Origin: Canibacter zhoujuaniae
GTDB lineage: Bacteria; Actinomycetota; Actinomycetes; Actinomycetales; Microbacteriaceae
DNA: 64,000 bases
Assembly (NCBI RefSeq): GCF_011752015.1
Contig: NZ_JAAIKA010000001.1
Span: 434,001-498,000 of the forward strand
Reading direction: 5' to 3'
The notes under the pieces were generated by a model. The model was not told the DNA's origin, ran no database searches, and saw only the letters and a list, made by a program, of their open reading frames with translations. Position 1 is the stretch's first letter; every line of letters starts with the position of its first letter. Positions 7,658 to 16,676 of the stretch are shown piece by piece. The translations under genes and the position numbers were made by a program.

Positions 7658-8770
7658 GTGAGCCTAGAAAAGGCAATCTATCGTGCGCTTGAGACGGTTA
7701 TCGATCCGGAAATTCGGCGCCCGCTAACTGAGCTAGACATGGTGCGCGAAGTGACTGTTACCGATAGCTTTGCAACAGTCAAAATTGATCTCACTATTCT
7801 TGGCTGTCCAGCGGCAAACCGGATTGAAAACGAGGTGTGTCAGGCGCTAGACACGGTCGCAGGGTTAACAGGCTATGAGCTCAAAATGGGTGTTATGGAT
7901 CCTGCGCAGCGCAAAGCGTTGATCGAAAAATTGCGCGGCGGCAAGCGTGACCAGTTTGGCCCTGATTCTCTCACTCGGGTGATAGCCGTCACAAGCGGCA
8001 AGGGGGGCGTCGGCAAGTCTACGGTTACCGCAAATCTTGCGGTGGCGTTAGCGCAAATGGGTCGCAGTGTTGGAGTTGTCGATGCCGATGTCTTCGGCTT
8101 TTCAATTCCCCGTTTATTGGGTTTGCACGAAGAAAAACCTGAAAACAGGCCAACTAAAGTCGGTGACATGATTATGCCACCCGCCGCACACGGTGTGCGC
8201 GCAATCTCGATTGGCATGTTTCTCGGGCCAGAAAACGCCGGAAGGGCCGTGTCCTGGCGCGGGCCAATGCTGCATCGCACAATCGAACAGTTTTTACGCG
8301 ATGTGTGGTTCGGAGATCTTGACTATCTGCTCTTAGACCTGCCGCCCGGCACAGGTGATATCGCAATTTCAGTTTCTCAGCTGCTGCCCCGCGCCGAAGT
8401 GCTGGTGGTAACCACACCACAGTTGCAGGCTGCAGAGGTTGCAATGCGCTCGGGCGAGCTAGCTAAAAACGCTGGCCAAAAACTGTTGGGGATCATCGAA
8501 ACCATGAGTGGCTACACCGGCGCAGACGGCTCCGTGGTAGAAATTTTTGGCTCTGGCGGTGGGCAAACGGTTGCTAACTCATTGAGCGTTCCGCTGCTTG
8601 GAAAGCTGCCTCTCTCCCCCGCGTTCGGATCTGCGGGAGAGCGCGGCATCCCAGCGGTGTTAGCCGCACAAACCGACCCCGCAAGCCAGGCGCTCGTGCA
8701 AATTGCACAGGATATTGATGCGCGCGGGCGCAATTTGGCGGGTAAAAAACTCCCCCTCGGCGTCCTGTAG
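7658..8770 (+). CDS. mrp: Mrp/ApbC-type Fe-S cluster carrier ATPase
   Basis: A 370-residue P-loop protein that binds and transfers iron-sulfur clusters to apo-enzymes. A MIP18/DUF59-type N-terminal domain (about 5-80, with GCPAANRIENEV) precedes a ParA/MinD-like ATPase with the deviant Walker A SGKGGVGKS at 113-121, a VVDADVFG Walker A' segment and DLPPGTGD near 225-232. The start is GTG at 7658 (MSLEKAIYRA), nine bases after the DUF1003 stop, so it is probably in the same operon. The C-terminal CxxC cluster-binding pair found in E. coli Mrp is not seen, as in many actinobacterial members; this matters for how it would hold the cluster. Confidence 0.93.
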   Translation: MSLEKAIYRALETVIDPEIRRPLTELDMVREVTVTDSFATVKIDLTILGCPAANRIENEVCQALDTVAGLTGYELKMGVMDPAQRKALIEKLRGGKRDQFGPDSLTRVIAVTSGKGGVGKSTVTANLAVALAQMGRSVGVVDADVFGFSIPRLLGLHEEKPENRPTKVGDMIMPPAAHGVRAISIGMFLGPENAGRAVSWRGPMLHRTIEQFLRDVWFGDLDYLLLDLPPGTGDIAISVSQLLPRAEVLVVTTPQLQAAEVAMRSGELAKNAGQKLLGIIETMSGYTGADGSVVEIFGSGGGQTVANSLSVPLLGKLPLSPAFGSAGERGIPAVLAAQTDPASQALVQIAQDIDARGRNLAGKKLPLGVL

Positions 8771-8807
8771 CCACTTAATTTAAAGCGGACTCACAAGCAA
8801 CTATTTT

Positions 8808-9239
8808 TTAGGTTGCTTCAGAATCAAACGGCAGCGCACCTGCGCCGTTTTCAATCTGAGAGTTGAGAGCAGCTGCGGTTATTGCAGCACCGCTCACCCC
8901 CTCTGCTGTTTCACCAGAAGATGTCACCTGCACGGATCTTGGAGCTGCTGCCGCTCTCTTGCGAGCTATCGCGGCTGCATCCTCAAGATCGCCTTCAGCA
9001 AGCGCATCGCGAATTATACGGCGCGGATCATACTGCCTGGGATCAAGCTGTTTCCAGTCAACGCTGTTGAACTCCTCACCCATTTCTTCCTGCATGCGCT
9101 CTTTTGCGGTCATCGTCATGCGCCGCAGATTTTTCACAAACTCGGTGAAGCGCGCAGTTATCTCAGGCAGTCGCTCAGGGCCAATAATCACCACCGCAAT
9201 AACTAGGATCACAATGATTTTGTCGAAGGAGAGGCCCAT
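8808..9239 (-). CDS. tatB: Sec-independent translocase subunit TatB
   Basis: A 143-residue TatA/B/E family protein: one N-terminal transmembrane helix (about 5-21), the GPERLPE hinge, an amphipathic helix (about 28-65) and a long polar tail. The longer length and the GPERLPE hinge favour TatB over TatA. With TatC it forms the receptor for folded twin-arginine substrates; one such substrate, the DyP peroxidase at 24.5 kb, is in this window. The gene stands alone between convergent mrp and the divergent O-methyltransferase, the usual actinobacterial layout. ATG at 9239 has a TAAAAT hexamer ending eight bases upstream and no ribosome-binding site. Confidence 0.92.
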   Translation of the reverse strand: MGLSFDKIIVILVIAVVIIGPERLPEITARFTEFVKNLRRMTMTAKERMQEEMGEEFNSVDWKQLDPRQYDPRRIIRDALAEGDLEDAAAIARKRAAAAPRSVQVTSSGETAEGVSGAAITAAALNSQIENGAGALPFDSEAT

Positions 9240-9288
9240 AAATTTCTATTTTACTCTTTAACTATCTGTCGCTCGTTTATTCGTGCCC

Positions 9289-9294
9289 TATGCT
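9289..9294 (+). promoter_or_regulatory. -10 hexamer, O-methyltransferase (leaderless)
   Basis: TATGCT, six bases before GTG at 9301. Confidence 0.65.
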
Positions 9295-9300
9295 TATAAC

Positions 9301-9930
9301 GTGAGCAAAATCGAGAGCAACTGGCAGTACACCGAGCAGTTCCCCGTAGAGACTGAGCATCTGGCGAAGGCACGACGGCTCTCTCTAGAGCTGGGTGTCA
9401 CGCCTGTCAGTCGCTCCATTGCAGCAGCACTCAGCAACACTGTGCTCATCTCGCGGGCAAAACAGATTTGTGAGTTGGGAAGCGGCCTTGGTGTATCTGG
9501 CTTAGCGCTGCTGCGCTACGCTCCGCAGGCCCATCTGACCTCAATCGATATCGAACCCGAGTATCAGCGACAGTCTCGCCCGCTATTTGAGGAGGCTGGC
9601 GTCTCGGGCAGCCGGCTGCGCATGATCCAGGGGGATGCTATGGAGGTGCTCCCTCGGCTAAACACCGGTTCTTATGATCTGCTCGTTATCGACGCCGATC
9701 CGAAGAATCTGCTCGCCTATGTTGAGTTTGGTCTGCAGGTGATTCGCCCCGGTGGTTCGATCATTGTGCCAAATGCGTTTAACGAGGGTCACGTTTCTGA
9801 CCCTGCTGCGCGCGATGAGGTGACACAAAACTTCCGTGATCTGCTTGAGATGATGGCCGATTCACCCGCCGTTTCAAGCCAGCTTTCCCCTATCGGGAAC
9901 GGCCTGTTAACACTGACCAGACTGCCTTAA
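9301..9930 (+). CDS. SAM-dependent O-methyltransferase, class I
   Basis: A 209-residue methyltransferase of the O-methyltransferase family 3 (catechol OMT-like) type found beside tatB in many actinobacteria. Motif I is visible as ICELGSGLGVSGLAL near residues 57-71, an acidic SIDIEPE follows near 83, and DLLVIDADPK near 125 carries the metal or substrate acids. The natural substrate is unknown. I chose GTG at 9301 (MSKIESNWQ) because relatives begin this way and TATGCT ends six bases before it; a GTG at 9283 would add six residues overlapping that hexamer. Its stop lies two bases from the convergent DUF3117 gene. Confidence 0.88.
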   Translation: MSKIESNWQYTEQFPVETEHLAKARRLSLELGVTPVSRSIAAALSNTVLISRAKQICELGSGLGVSGLALLRYAPQAHLTSIDIEPEYQRQSRPLFEEAGVSGSRLRMIQGDAMEVLPRLNTGSYDLLVIDADPKNLLAYVEFGLQVIRPGGSIIVPNAFNEGHVSDPAARDEVTQNFRDLLEMMADSPAVSSQLSPIGNGLLTLTRLP

Positions 9931-9932
9931 AG

Positions 9933-10100
9933 TTACCCAACCACGCGGGTCAGCACATCACGCATTTCGGTCGCTTCATCGTCATTGATTGAGACAACGA
10001 GGCGGCCGCCACCCTCAAGAGGCACTCGCAACACAATTACCCGACCTTCGCGTTCGGCTTCCATCGGCCCATCGCCGGTGCGTGGTTTCATTGCTGCCAT
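9933..10100 (-). CDS. DUF3117 domain protein, 55 residues
   Basis: A very small gene: ATG at 10100 with an excellent ribosome-binding site (AAGGAGG, five bases upstream), reading MAAMKPRTGDGPMEAEREGR and ending DVLTRVVG before TAA at 9933. It matches the actinobacterial DUF3117 family over its whole length, with the invariant MKPRTGDGPMEAEREGR-like start and a V-I-V-L-R-V-P-L-E-G-G-G-R core. The function is unknown; the family is nearly universal in actinobacteria. It lies 102 bases downstream of dapE on the same strand and could share its transcript or use a TAAAAT hexamer at 10134-10139. Confidence 0.93.
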   Translation of the reverse strand: MAAMKPRTGDGPMEAEREGRVIVLRVPLEGGGRLVVSINDDEATEMRDVLTRVVG

Positions 10101-10202
10101 TGTTCCTCCTTGTTGCAGATGAATACAGTCTCTATTTTAGCGCGCGCTCCGATTGCGTCGCTGGCGAAAGCCTGAGCGAGAGCACTCTTTAGCCTTCTGA
10201 AG

Positions 10203-11306
10203 TTAGCCCAATAGAAACTTGCGCAGAGAGTCATAGCAGTCGGTTATCTGCTGCACCGGCACCGCCTCCGCATCGGCGTGCGCAAGCAGCGGGTCGCCCG
10301 GGCCAAAGTTTATCGCGGGAATTCCCATTTCACTAAAGCGCGCAACATCTGTCCACCCAACTTTTGCCTGCGGCTCCTCCCCAACCGCTGCCACCAATGC
10401 CTGCGCTAACGCAGCATCAAGACCGGGGCGTGCACCCGAGGCAAGATCCACAATTTTAACCTCATCGGCTGCCGTATCTGCGAAAAAGTCTGTGACAAAC
10501 GCCGCCGCATCATCCGCCGACTTATTCGGCGCGAATCTGTAGTTCACCTCCACTGTCACAAGATCTGGAATCACGTTTCCGGCAACACCGCCGTTGATCC
10601 GCACCGCGCTCAGACCTTCGCGATACACCAGACCGTCCACTTCTACAGCCGCAGCTTCAAAAGCTTCAAGCTTTGTTAGAGCCGCTGCCGCCTTGTGTAT
10701 CGCGTTAACACCGCGCCACGCTCGTGCAGAGTGCGCACGCTTACCGGTGAAAATAACTTCAGCTCGCAGAGTGCCGTTACAGCCACCCTCAATCGTGCCG
10801 TTGGTTGGCTCACCCAGAATTGCAAGATCACCCGTGAATAGCTCTGGATTGTTCCGCAGCGTGCGGCCGAGCCCGTTCAGATCACTCGAGACTTCTTCAT
10901 GGTCATACCACACCCAGGTGATGTCGAAAGCCGGTTCTGTGAGCTCGAGAGCTAACACTAACTGCACACCGACACCAGCTTTCATATCAACAGTGCCGCG
11001 GCCCCACAACATTTTTCTGCCAGTTGCGTCAGTTTCAAACCGGGTTGGCAAATTATTGTTCAACGGCACAGTATCGATATGCCCAGCGATAATAATTCTT
11101 TGGTCGCGACCAAGCTCTGTGCGGGCAACGATCGTGTCACCGTCACGCACCACCTTTAGGTGCAATGCTGTCTCAAGCAGCGCCTGAATATTATCTGCCA
11201 GAGTTTTTTCATTGCCCGACACCGATTCGATGTCACAAATCTCTTGCGTGAGGAAGACAGGATCTGTGCGCGCGGAAAGCTTACGGGGTGAAAAAGTGTT
11301 AGACAT
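10203..11306 (-). CDS. dapE: Succinyl-diaminopimelate desuccinylase
   Basis: A 367-residue M20-family metallohydrolase that removes succinate from N-succinyl-LL-diaminopimelate to give LL-DAP for lysine and peptidoglycan. Metal-binding elements are visible: [10 protein letters not shown] near 73, [11 protein letters not shown] near 105, [11 protein letters not shown] near 137, GEPTNG near 165 and an [15 protein letters not shown] segment near 335. The length and start ([10 protein letters not shown]) fit the actinobacterial type. It is divergent from dapD, the enzyme two steps earlier, across a 38-base spacer, and both genes have a TANNNT hexamer seven bases from the start codon, so both mRNAs are probably leaderless. 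Confidence 0.95.
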   Translation of the reverse strand: MSNTFSPRKLSARTDPVFLTQEICDIESVSGNEKTLADNIQALLETALHLKVVRDGDTIVARTELGRDQRIIIAGHIDTVPLNNNLPTRFETDATGRKMLWGRGTVDMKAGVGVQLVLALELTEPAFDITWVWYDHEEVSSDLNGLGRTLRNNPELFTGDLAILGEPTNGTIEGGCNGTLRAEVIFTGKRAHSARAWRGVNAIHKAAAALTKLEAFEAAAVEVDGLVYREGLSAVRINGGVAGNVIPDLVTVEVNYRFAPNKSADDAAAFVTDFFADTAADEVKIVDLASGARPGLDAALAQALVAAVGEEPQAKVGWTDVARFSEMGIPAINFGPGDPLLAHADAEAVPVQQITDCYDSLRKFLLG

Positions 11307-11313
11307 ACTTTCA

Positions 11314-11319
11314 ACTCTA
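11314..11319 (-). promoter_or_regulatory. -10 hexamer, dapE (leaderless)
   Basis: TAGAGT, seven bases before ATG at 11306. Confidence 0.65.
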
Positions 11320-11331
11320 CATATTAAGCCC

Positions 11332-11337
11332 TATTCT
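11332..11337 (+). promoter_or_regulatory. -10 hexamer, dapD (leaderless)
   Basis: TATTCT, seven bases before ATG at 11345; the dapE and dapD hexamers are only 12 bases apart, back to back. Confidence 0.65.
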
Positions 11338-11344
11338 TGAGGGT

Positions 11345-12316
11345 ATGACTAACGCAACTATTGTCTCCGAAGAAACCGCCTGGGGTTGGGCCTTGGTCAC
11401 TAGCACCAGCAGCGGAACAACGCTTGACGCGTGGTTTCCAGATCCGAAATTGGGTGCACCAAGCAGCGCCGATAAGGATCAGATAGCTCCAGAAGCAGTG
11501 CAGCCAAGCGAGGAACGCGATTCTCTGCGTGACGTAGTGTTCAGCACTGAACGTATAACCATAAATCTGCAGCAGCCTGTCGCAGACACGAAAGATGCAT
11601 ATCTGCGACTGCATCTTTTGTCTCATCGAGTTGTGCTGCCAAACAGCATTAACCTTGACGGTATTTTCGGTCACCTCCCTAACGTTGTCTGGACAAGCTC
11701 AGGGCCAATCGCTGCCGACTACTATGCTGCGAATCTACCCCGTTTAAAGCGTGCCGGGTTAACGGCGGTGGGGCTCGATAAATTTCCGCGGCTCACCGAC
11801 TATGTTGCGCCGAGCGGGGTGCGCATCGCTGACACGTCTCGCATCCGTTTGGGCGCATACCTCGCTCCAGGCACCACCGTGATGCACGAAGGCTTCGTTA
11901 ACTTTAATGCGGGCACGCTCGGCACTTCAATGGTTGAGGGTCGCATCTCGCAGGGTGTTGTTGTGGGTGACGGCAGTGACATTGGAGGTGGCGCATCAAT
12001 TATGGGCACCCTCTCCGGTGGCGGAAAGCAGCGGGTCACAATTGGTGAGCGCGCCCTGCTCGGCGCGAACTCAGGCATCGGCATCTCTATCGGTGATGAC
12101 AGCGTCGTTGAAGCGGGCCTCTACGTCACAGCGGGCACTAAGGTGCACCTTCCGAAGGGTCTTGGAGCAGAGCATCCAGAACCACTCACTGTGAAGGCGG
12201 TCGAGCTCTCAGGTGTTGCTAATCTGCTCTTCCGTCGCAATTCAACTACCGGATCAGTTGAGGCACTGCCCCGCACCGGCGCAGGTATCACGCTAAACAA
12301 GGATCTGCACGCTTAA
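11345..12316 (+). CDS. dapD: Tetrahydrodipicolinate N-succinyltransferase
   Basis: A 323-residue actinobacterial-type DapD that transfers succinyl from succinyl-CoA to tetrahydrodipicolinate in the DAP/lysine pathway. The C-terminal half shows the left-handed beta-helix hexapeptide pattern ([52 protein letters not shown]). The N-terminal 100 residues match the globular domain of the M. tuberculosis type, not the shorter E. coli form. ATG at 11345 follows TATTCT by seven bases, with no clear ribosome-binding site. A strong hairpin terminator follows at 12345. Confidence 0.95.
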   Translation: MTNATIVSEETAWGWALVTSTSSGTTLDAWFPDPKLGAPSSADKDQIAPEAVQPSEERDSLRDVVFSTERITINLQQPVADTKDAYLRLHLLSHRVVLPNSINLDGIFGHLPNVVWTSSGPIAADYYAANLPRLKRAGLTAVGLDKFPRLTDYVAPSGVRIADTSRIRLGAYLAPGTTVMHEGFVNFNAGTLGTSMVEGRISQGVVVGDGSDIGGGASIMGTLSGGGKQRVTIGERALLGANSGIGISIGDDSVVEAGLYVTAGTKVHLPKGLGAEHPEPLTVKAVELSGVANLLFRRNSTTGSVEALPRTGAGITLNKDLHA

Positions 12317-12344
12317 CCCTTAAGTAACCAGATGCATTTGCATG

Positions 12345-12379
12345 AAAAGGCTACCGAAATAAATTTTCGGTAGCCTTTT
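12345..12379 (+). terminator. Bidirectional intrinsic terminator, dapD/gltA
   Basis: Perfect stem: AAAAGGCTACCGAAA (12345-12359), five-base loop, then TTTCGGTAGCCTTTT (12365-12379) with a T run on each strand. It sits between the convergent ends of dapD and gltA and can serve both. Confidence 0.93.
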
Positions 12380-12410
12380 TCGCGCACTATAACAGCTTAT
12401 TGATGCCTAA

Positions 12411-13709
12411 CTAGCGCTCGAGGTGGCGCAGAGTCTCACCAATATAGACCTGCTGTGGTCGACCGATTTTGGTCAGGCTGTCTTGCTGGGCCTCACGCCA
12501 GTGCGCAATCCAACCCGGGAGACGACCGATCGCGAAGAGCACAGTAAACATGCGTGGATCAAAGCCCATAGCCCGGTAGATAACACCGGTGTAGAAATCC
12601 ACGTTCGGGTAGAGGCGCCGCTCTTTGAAGTAGTCATCTTCAAGCGCAATCTGTTCAAGTTTCTTCGCGATATCAAGCAGCGGATCGTGGATACCGAGCA
12701 GATCGAGCACCTGATCCGCGCTTTCCTTCACAATACGCGCACGTGGATCATAGTTCTTGTAAACACGGTGCCCGAAGCCCATCAGCTTCACGCCCTCTTC
12801 TTTGCGCTTCACCTTTTCAACAAAGGCCTGAACACCCTCACCCGAGTCACGAATCTGTGCGAGCATAGTCAGCACAGCTTCATTAGCGCCGCCGTGGAGC
12901 GGGCCAGACAGCGCATTAATGCCGGCAGAAATCGAAGAGAACATATTTGCGCCGGTCGACCCGACAAGACGCACGGTCGAGGTTGAAGCGTTGAATTCAT
13001 GGTCGGCGTGCAGAATCAGCAGGCGATCTAAGGCCTTCACCAGCACCGGGTTAATCTCGTATTCTTCAGAGCGTAAACCAAAGTTTAAGCGCAGGAAGTT
13101 CTCAACGTAGCTGAGCGAATTGTCTGGATACAGGAACGCCTGACCAACAGATTTTTTATGCGCATAAGCTGCGACCACCGGAAGCTTTGCAAGCAAGCGG
13201 ATAGTGTTTACCTCAACAAGCTCAGGATCACTTGTGTTCAGCGATGACTCATAGAAGGTTGACAGCGCTTGAATACCGCCAGAGAGCACTGCCATCGGGT
13301 GTGCAGTGTGCGGCATTCCCTCAAAGTAATAGCGCATATCTTCGTGGAGCAGTGTGTGACGACGAATTTCAGCGTCAAAACTCGCCATCTGTTCAGCGGT
13401 TGGCAGTTCGCCGTAGATCAGCAGGTAAGCCACCTCAAGGAAGGTGCTCTTTTCTGCAAGCTCTGCGATCGGATAGCCGCGATAGCGCAGAATACCCTCA
13501 TCACCGTCAATATAGGTGATAGCCGAACGTGATGGTGCGGTGTTTACAAACCCGTAGTCGACCGTTATATGCCCGGTATCTTTTGCAAGCGCGCTAATAT
13601 CTAACGCAGACTTGCCGTCCGTAGCCTCAATAATCGGCAGTTCAGTGGTTACACCGTTAATCTCAAGCTTTGCTGAAGCACCTGATCCAGGTATATTCTT
13701 CGGGCTCAC
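12411..13709 (-). CDS. gltA: Citrate synthase
   Basis: A 432-residue type II (hexameric-type) citrate synthase that condenses acetyl-CoA and oxaloacetate in the TCA cycle. Seen: LHADHEFNAST near 235 (active-site His), SGPLHGGANEAVL near 268 (active-site His), and FGHRVYKNYDPRA near 317, leading to a catalytic Asp in YPNVDFYTG near 370. The start is GTG at 13709 (MSPKNIPGSG) with AAGGAG six bases upstream, one of the few strong Shine-Dalgarno sites in this half of the window. It lies 72 bases after dapC on the same strand. Confidence 0.96.
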   Translation of the reverse strand: MSPKNIPGSGASAKLEINGVTTELPIIEATDGKSALDISALAKDTGHITVDYGFVNTAPSRSAITYIDGDEGILRYRGYPIAELAEKSTFLEVAYLLIYGELPTAEQMASFDAEIRRHTLLHEDMRYYFEGMPHTAHPMAVLSGGIQALSTFYESSLNTSDPELVEVNTIRLLAKLPVVAAYAHKKSVGQAFLYPDNSLSYVENFLRLNFGLRSEEYEINPVLVKALDRLLILHADHEFNASTSTVRLVGSTGANMFSSISAGINALSGPLHGGANEAVLTMLAQIRDSGEGVQAFVEKVKRKEEGVKLMGFGHRVYKNYDPRARIVKESADQVLDLLGIHDPLLDIAKKLEQIALEDDYFKERRLYPNVDFYTGVIYRAMGFDPRMFTVLFAIGRLPGWIAHWREAQQDSLTKIGRPQQVYIGETLRHLER

Positions 13710-13781
13710 ATTATCTCCTTGCTTTGGCGCGGAAGTGTTACTGCAAGCGAAAGGGTGTCATCGCTGGCACTTCTAAATAGC

Positions 13782-14888
13782 CTATCTGAAATTTGCTGAA
13801 CGTAAGCGATCTGCCGCGGCTGCTATCTTTTCGTCGGTGGCGGTGAGCGCAAAACGGACGTGTTTAGCGCCTGCTGCGCCATAGAAGATACCCGGCCCAG
13901 CAATAATGCCACGCTCAGCCAGGAAACTGATCGAATCCCAACAGTCAACCCCCTGCGTCGCCCACAGGTAGAGGCCGGCCTCGCTGTGACTTATCTGCCA
14001 GCCACCTCTCTGCAAAGCTGGTAAGAGCACCTCTCGACGCGCCTGATATCGCTGTTTCTGCGCACTAACCGCGCTGTCGTCAGCAAGCGCCGCGACGGTT
14101 GCCGCCTGAATCGGAGCAGGCACCATTAAGCCTGCGTGCTTCCGCACAACGAGTAGCTGCGATATAAGTTCGGCATCCCCAGCCACAAAAGCGGCTCGAT
14201 ATCCGGCAAGATTAGATTGCTTGCTGAGTGAGTACGCAGCCAGCACGCCGGTCATCTCTTCCCCCACAACACGCGCGTCTAGCACAGATGGAATCGGTTC
14301 TAAATCCCAGGGGGCTTCCCAACCAAACTCGGCATAGCACTCATCAGAAACCAACACCGCCCCAAGTTCACGCGCGCGAGTGACAGCCTCCCGCAACTGC
14401 TCCAAACTCAATACTCGGCCGTGCGGGTTCGCGGGTGAGTTGACCCACACAAGTTTAGTTTTCTCCGGCCAGTTAGCGGGATCATCACACGGCACGGCCG
14501 CAGCGCCCACTAACGCGGCCCCCATTTCATAGCTCGGATATGCAATTTCCGGATACACTACGGCATCACCCGCACCAAGCCCGAGCAAAAACGGCAGCAG
14601 CGCCACCAGTTCTTTTGACCCGACGGTCGGCAGCACATTCGTTTCCGCCAGCTGCACCCCGCGGCGCCGCTGATACCAGGCGACTATCGCCTCACGCAGT
14701 TCAAGACTGCCCACCGTCGCCGGATACGCCTGCGCCGCACTCGCGTCTGCAAGTGCCGCACGGGCACTGTCGGGGGTGGCGTCAACCGGCGATCCGACAG
14801 AAAGATCGACTGCGCCCTCCGGGTGAGCCTTTGCCCTATCAACGTAAGGCTTAAGAGTATCCCAGGGGTATTCAGGCAGCTGTCGCAT
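13782..14888 (-). CDS. dapC: Succinyldiaminopimelate transaminase
   Basis: A 368-residue fold-type I aminotransferase of the actinobacterial DapC group, which forms N-succinyl-LL-DAP from the keto precursor with glutamate as donor. Seen: DLSVGSPVD near 28, WVNSPANPHG near 148, SDECYAEFGW near 183 and the PLP lysine in SLSKQSNLAGYR near 220. The assignment to DapC rather than a general aminotransferase rests on its fusion-like coupling with the seven-iron ferredoxin gene, the standard actinobacterial fdxA-dapC arrangement; the start ATG overlaps the fdxA stop as TAATG. Confidence 0.9.
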   Translation of the reverse strand: MRQLPEYPWDTLKPYVDRAKAHPEGAVDLSVGSPVDATPDSARAALADASAAQAYPATVGSLELREAIVAWYQRRRGVQLAETNVLPTVGSKELVALLPFLLGLGAGDAVVYPEIAYPSYEMGAALVGAAAVPCDDPANWPEKTKLVWVNSPANPHGRVLSLEQLREAVTRARELGAVLVSDECYAEFGWEAPWDLEPIPSVLDARVVGEEMTGVLAAYSLSKQSNLAGYRAAFVAGDAELISQLLVVRKHAGLMVPAPIQAATVAALADDSAVSAQKQRYQARREVLLPALQRGGWQISHSEAGLYLWATQGVDCWDSISFLAERGIIAGPGIFYGAAGAKHVRFALTATDEKIAAAADRLRSANFR

Positions 14889-15208
14889 TACTCCCCCTGC
14901 GGTGGCAGCGCTGCTATGAGCGGGTGGTCAAAATCATAGGCGCCAACTTTTGCGGCTCCGCCAGGTGAGCCTATCTCGTCAAAAAACTCAACGTTGGCGT
15001 TGTAGTATTCCTGCCACTCATCAGGCAGGTCGTCTTCGTAGTAAATCGCTTCTACCGGGCACACAGGCTCGCAAGCACCGCAGTCGACACACTCATCGGG
15101 GTGAATATAGAGTGAGCGTTCGCCCTCATAAATACAGTCAACCGGGCACTCATCGACACATGCACGGTCTTTCACATCTACACACGGCAGGGCGATCACG
15201 TAAGTCAT
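14888..15208 (-). CDS. fdxA: Seven-iron ferredoxin FdxA
   Basis: A 106-residue ferredoxin with one 3Fe-4S and one 4Fe-4S cluster, an electron carrier. The cysteine pattern is C-x7-C-x3-C near residues 9-21 and DECVDCGACEPVCP near 39-52, with the long C-terminal helix region typical of the actinobacterial and Azotobacter type. It starts with ATG at 15208. A TAGGAT hexamer ends six bases upstream, and its first three bases are the stop codon of the prepilin peptidase gene, so a dedicated leaderless promoter is predicted. It is translationally coupled to dapC. Confidence 0.95.
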   Translation of the reverse strand: MTYVIALPCVDVKDRACVDECPVDCIYEGERSLYIHPDECVDCGACEPVCPVEAIYYEDDLPDEWQEYYNANVEFFDEIGSPGGAAKVGAYDFDHPLIAALPPQGE

Positions 15209-15214
15209 ACGTCT

Positions 15215-15220
15215 ATCCTA
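15215..15220 (-). promoter_or_regulatory. -10 hexamer, fdxA (leaderless, overlaps a stop codon)
   Basis: TAGGAT, six bases before ATG at 15208; its TAG is the stop of the prepilin peptidase gene. Confidence 0.65.
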
Positions 15221-15712
15221 GACAGCTTTCAATAAGAGCGCGCTCAGAACTACCACCCAGTAGGAGAAAATTAGCGCGGGCCCTGCAGCAATAAATTTTC
15301 GAGCTTGCGGATCGCGCGATATCAACCGCCCATCCGCTGCTTTTACCGCGATCTTTAGCGTCACAAACAAAAACAGTGAAACCAACGCACAGTAAATAAC
15401 TATTACAGCAGGCGCCACATATGTGAGCATTCCGAGCAGGAGGGACGGAAACAGTTTGACATCGCCCCAACCGATAGTCTGTGGCGCAAAAAGTTTCACA
15501 ACAAGCAGCACAGCAGAAACACTTAGCGCCCACAGCAAATGTGCAGCAGAAGCACCTTCTGCAAACCACAGTAAAACACTGCAGACGGTAGCGCTTAATA
15601 CCAGCGGGTTTGGCAGGCGACGCTCAGCAAAATCGATCCGCACCAAGCAAATATGTATAGCGAGCAGGGCTCCGTGCAACACCAGCTGCCACACAGAAAG
15701 CCCGGCAAACAT
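15218..15712 (-). CDS. A24 prepilin peptidase, membrane
   Basis: A 164-residue polytopic membrane protein with the two aspartates of type IV prepilin peptidases: D27 in RIDFAERRLPN and the GWGDVKL motif near 80. About five transmembrane segments are seen. It lacks the N-terminal methylase domain of PilD, like TadV/CpaA-type enzymes. It would cleave prepilin or pseudopilin leaders inside the membrane, but no pilin or secretion gene is nearby. It starts five bases after argB, where other genera carry argD and argF, so it is a passenger of the pheST-argCJB operon. Confidence 0.85.
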   Translation of the reverse strand: MFAGLSVWQLVLHGALLAIHICLVRIDFAERRLPNPLVLSATVCSVLLWFAEGASAAHLLWALSVSAVLLVVKLFAPQTIGWGDVKLFPSLLLGMLTYVAPAVIVIYCALVSLFLFVTLKIAVKAADGRLISRDPQARKFIAAGPALIFSYWVVVLSALLLKAV

Positions 15713-15717
15713 CGCTG

Positions 15718-16671
15718 TTACCCTGTGATTACCGGGATAGAACTGGTTGCGGGTGTCGCAATCTCATCTGCCACAACCGCAGTGCCGATGCCATTATCGG
15801 TAAGAATCTCCAGCAGCACCGAGTGTGGCTCGCGACCATCGATAACAGCGGCCTGCGGCACACCCCCGCGCACTGCGCCGATACACGCTTTCATCTTTGG
15901 AATCATGCCACCGGCAAGGTTTGGGAGCAACTCTTCAAGCTCCGAAACGCTCATGCTGCTGATCAGAGACGCGGTGTCTGGCCAGTTTGCATAGACGCCC
16001 TTAACATCTGTCAGAATAACCAGTTTTTCTGCCCCGAGAGTTGAAGCGAGCGCTCCTGCGGCTGCATCGGCGTTAATATTTAACGCTACGCCGGTCTGTT
16101 TTTGGTCGGCGGCAATTGATGACACCACCGGGATAAGCCCACGATCAAGCATCGCTAAGACAGGATCAACACGCACGCTGATAATATCGCCCACCTGCCC
16201 AAAGTCGATTAGCTCGCCGTCAACCCGCTGCGGCTCCCGTTTTACGGCGTTAAAAAGGCCGGCGTCAACACCGCTGAGCCCGATAGCGAACGGTGAGTGC
16301 GTGTTTATCTCATCCACCAAGCGCGGATTAACCTTACCGGTGAGCACCATTCGCACAACCTCCATTGCTTCTGGAGTTGTGACGCGATACCCTCCCCGAA
16401 ACTCACTCTGAATACCCAGTTTTGTGAGCATTTCATTGATTTGTGGCCCGCCGCCGTGCACTATCACCGGACGAATACCGGCCAAGCGCAGAAAAACCAC
16501 ATCTTCTGCAAACGCTTGGAATAGTTTCGGATCAACCATTGCGTTACCGCCAAATTTGATCACCATGATCTTACCGTTGTATTTTTTCAACCACGGCAGG
16601 CTTTCAACTAAAGCAGCAGCTTTCAGACGGACCAGTTCGGGGTCGCTGTGATCATGAAAAACGCTCATCAA
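15718..16671 (-). CDS. argB: Acetylglutamate kinase
   Basis: A 317-residue amino-acid kinase that phosphorylates N-acetylglutamate in arginine synthesis. Seen: [10 protein letters not shown] near 36-45, [10 protein letters not shown] near 75, [12 protein letters not shown] near 203 and [12 protein letters not shown] near 222. The longer form with an N-terminal helix (residues 1-30) is the type that allows hexamer formation and arginine feedback inhibition; whether it is inhibited here is not shown. It follows argJ by five bases. The first ATG is used; a second Met follows at once (MMSVF). Confidence 0.95.
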   Translation of the reverse strand: MMSVFHDHSDPELVRLKAAALVESLPWLKKYNGKIMVIKFGGNAMVDPKLFQAFAEDVVFLRLAGIRPVIVHGGGPQINEMLTKLGIQSEFRGGYRVTTPEAMEVVRMVLTGKVNPRLVDEINTHSPFAIGLSGVDAGLFNAVKREPQRVDGELIDFGQVGDIISVRVDPVLAMLDRGLIPVVSSIAADQKQTGVALNINADAAAGALASTLGAEKLVILTDVKGVYANWPDTASLISSMSVSELEELLPNLAGGMIPKMKACIGAVRGGVPQAAVIDGREPHSVLLEILTDNGIGTAVVADEIATPATSSIPVITG

Positions 16672-16676
16672 CTCAC

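Noticed and set aside
8795-8818. Hairpin AAGCAAC/GTTGCTT between mrp and tatB as a terminator
   Set aside because: The stem is seven pairs with no T run after it on either strand; the T run is in the loop. Too weak to call.
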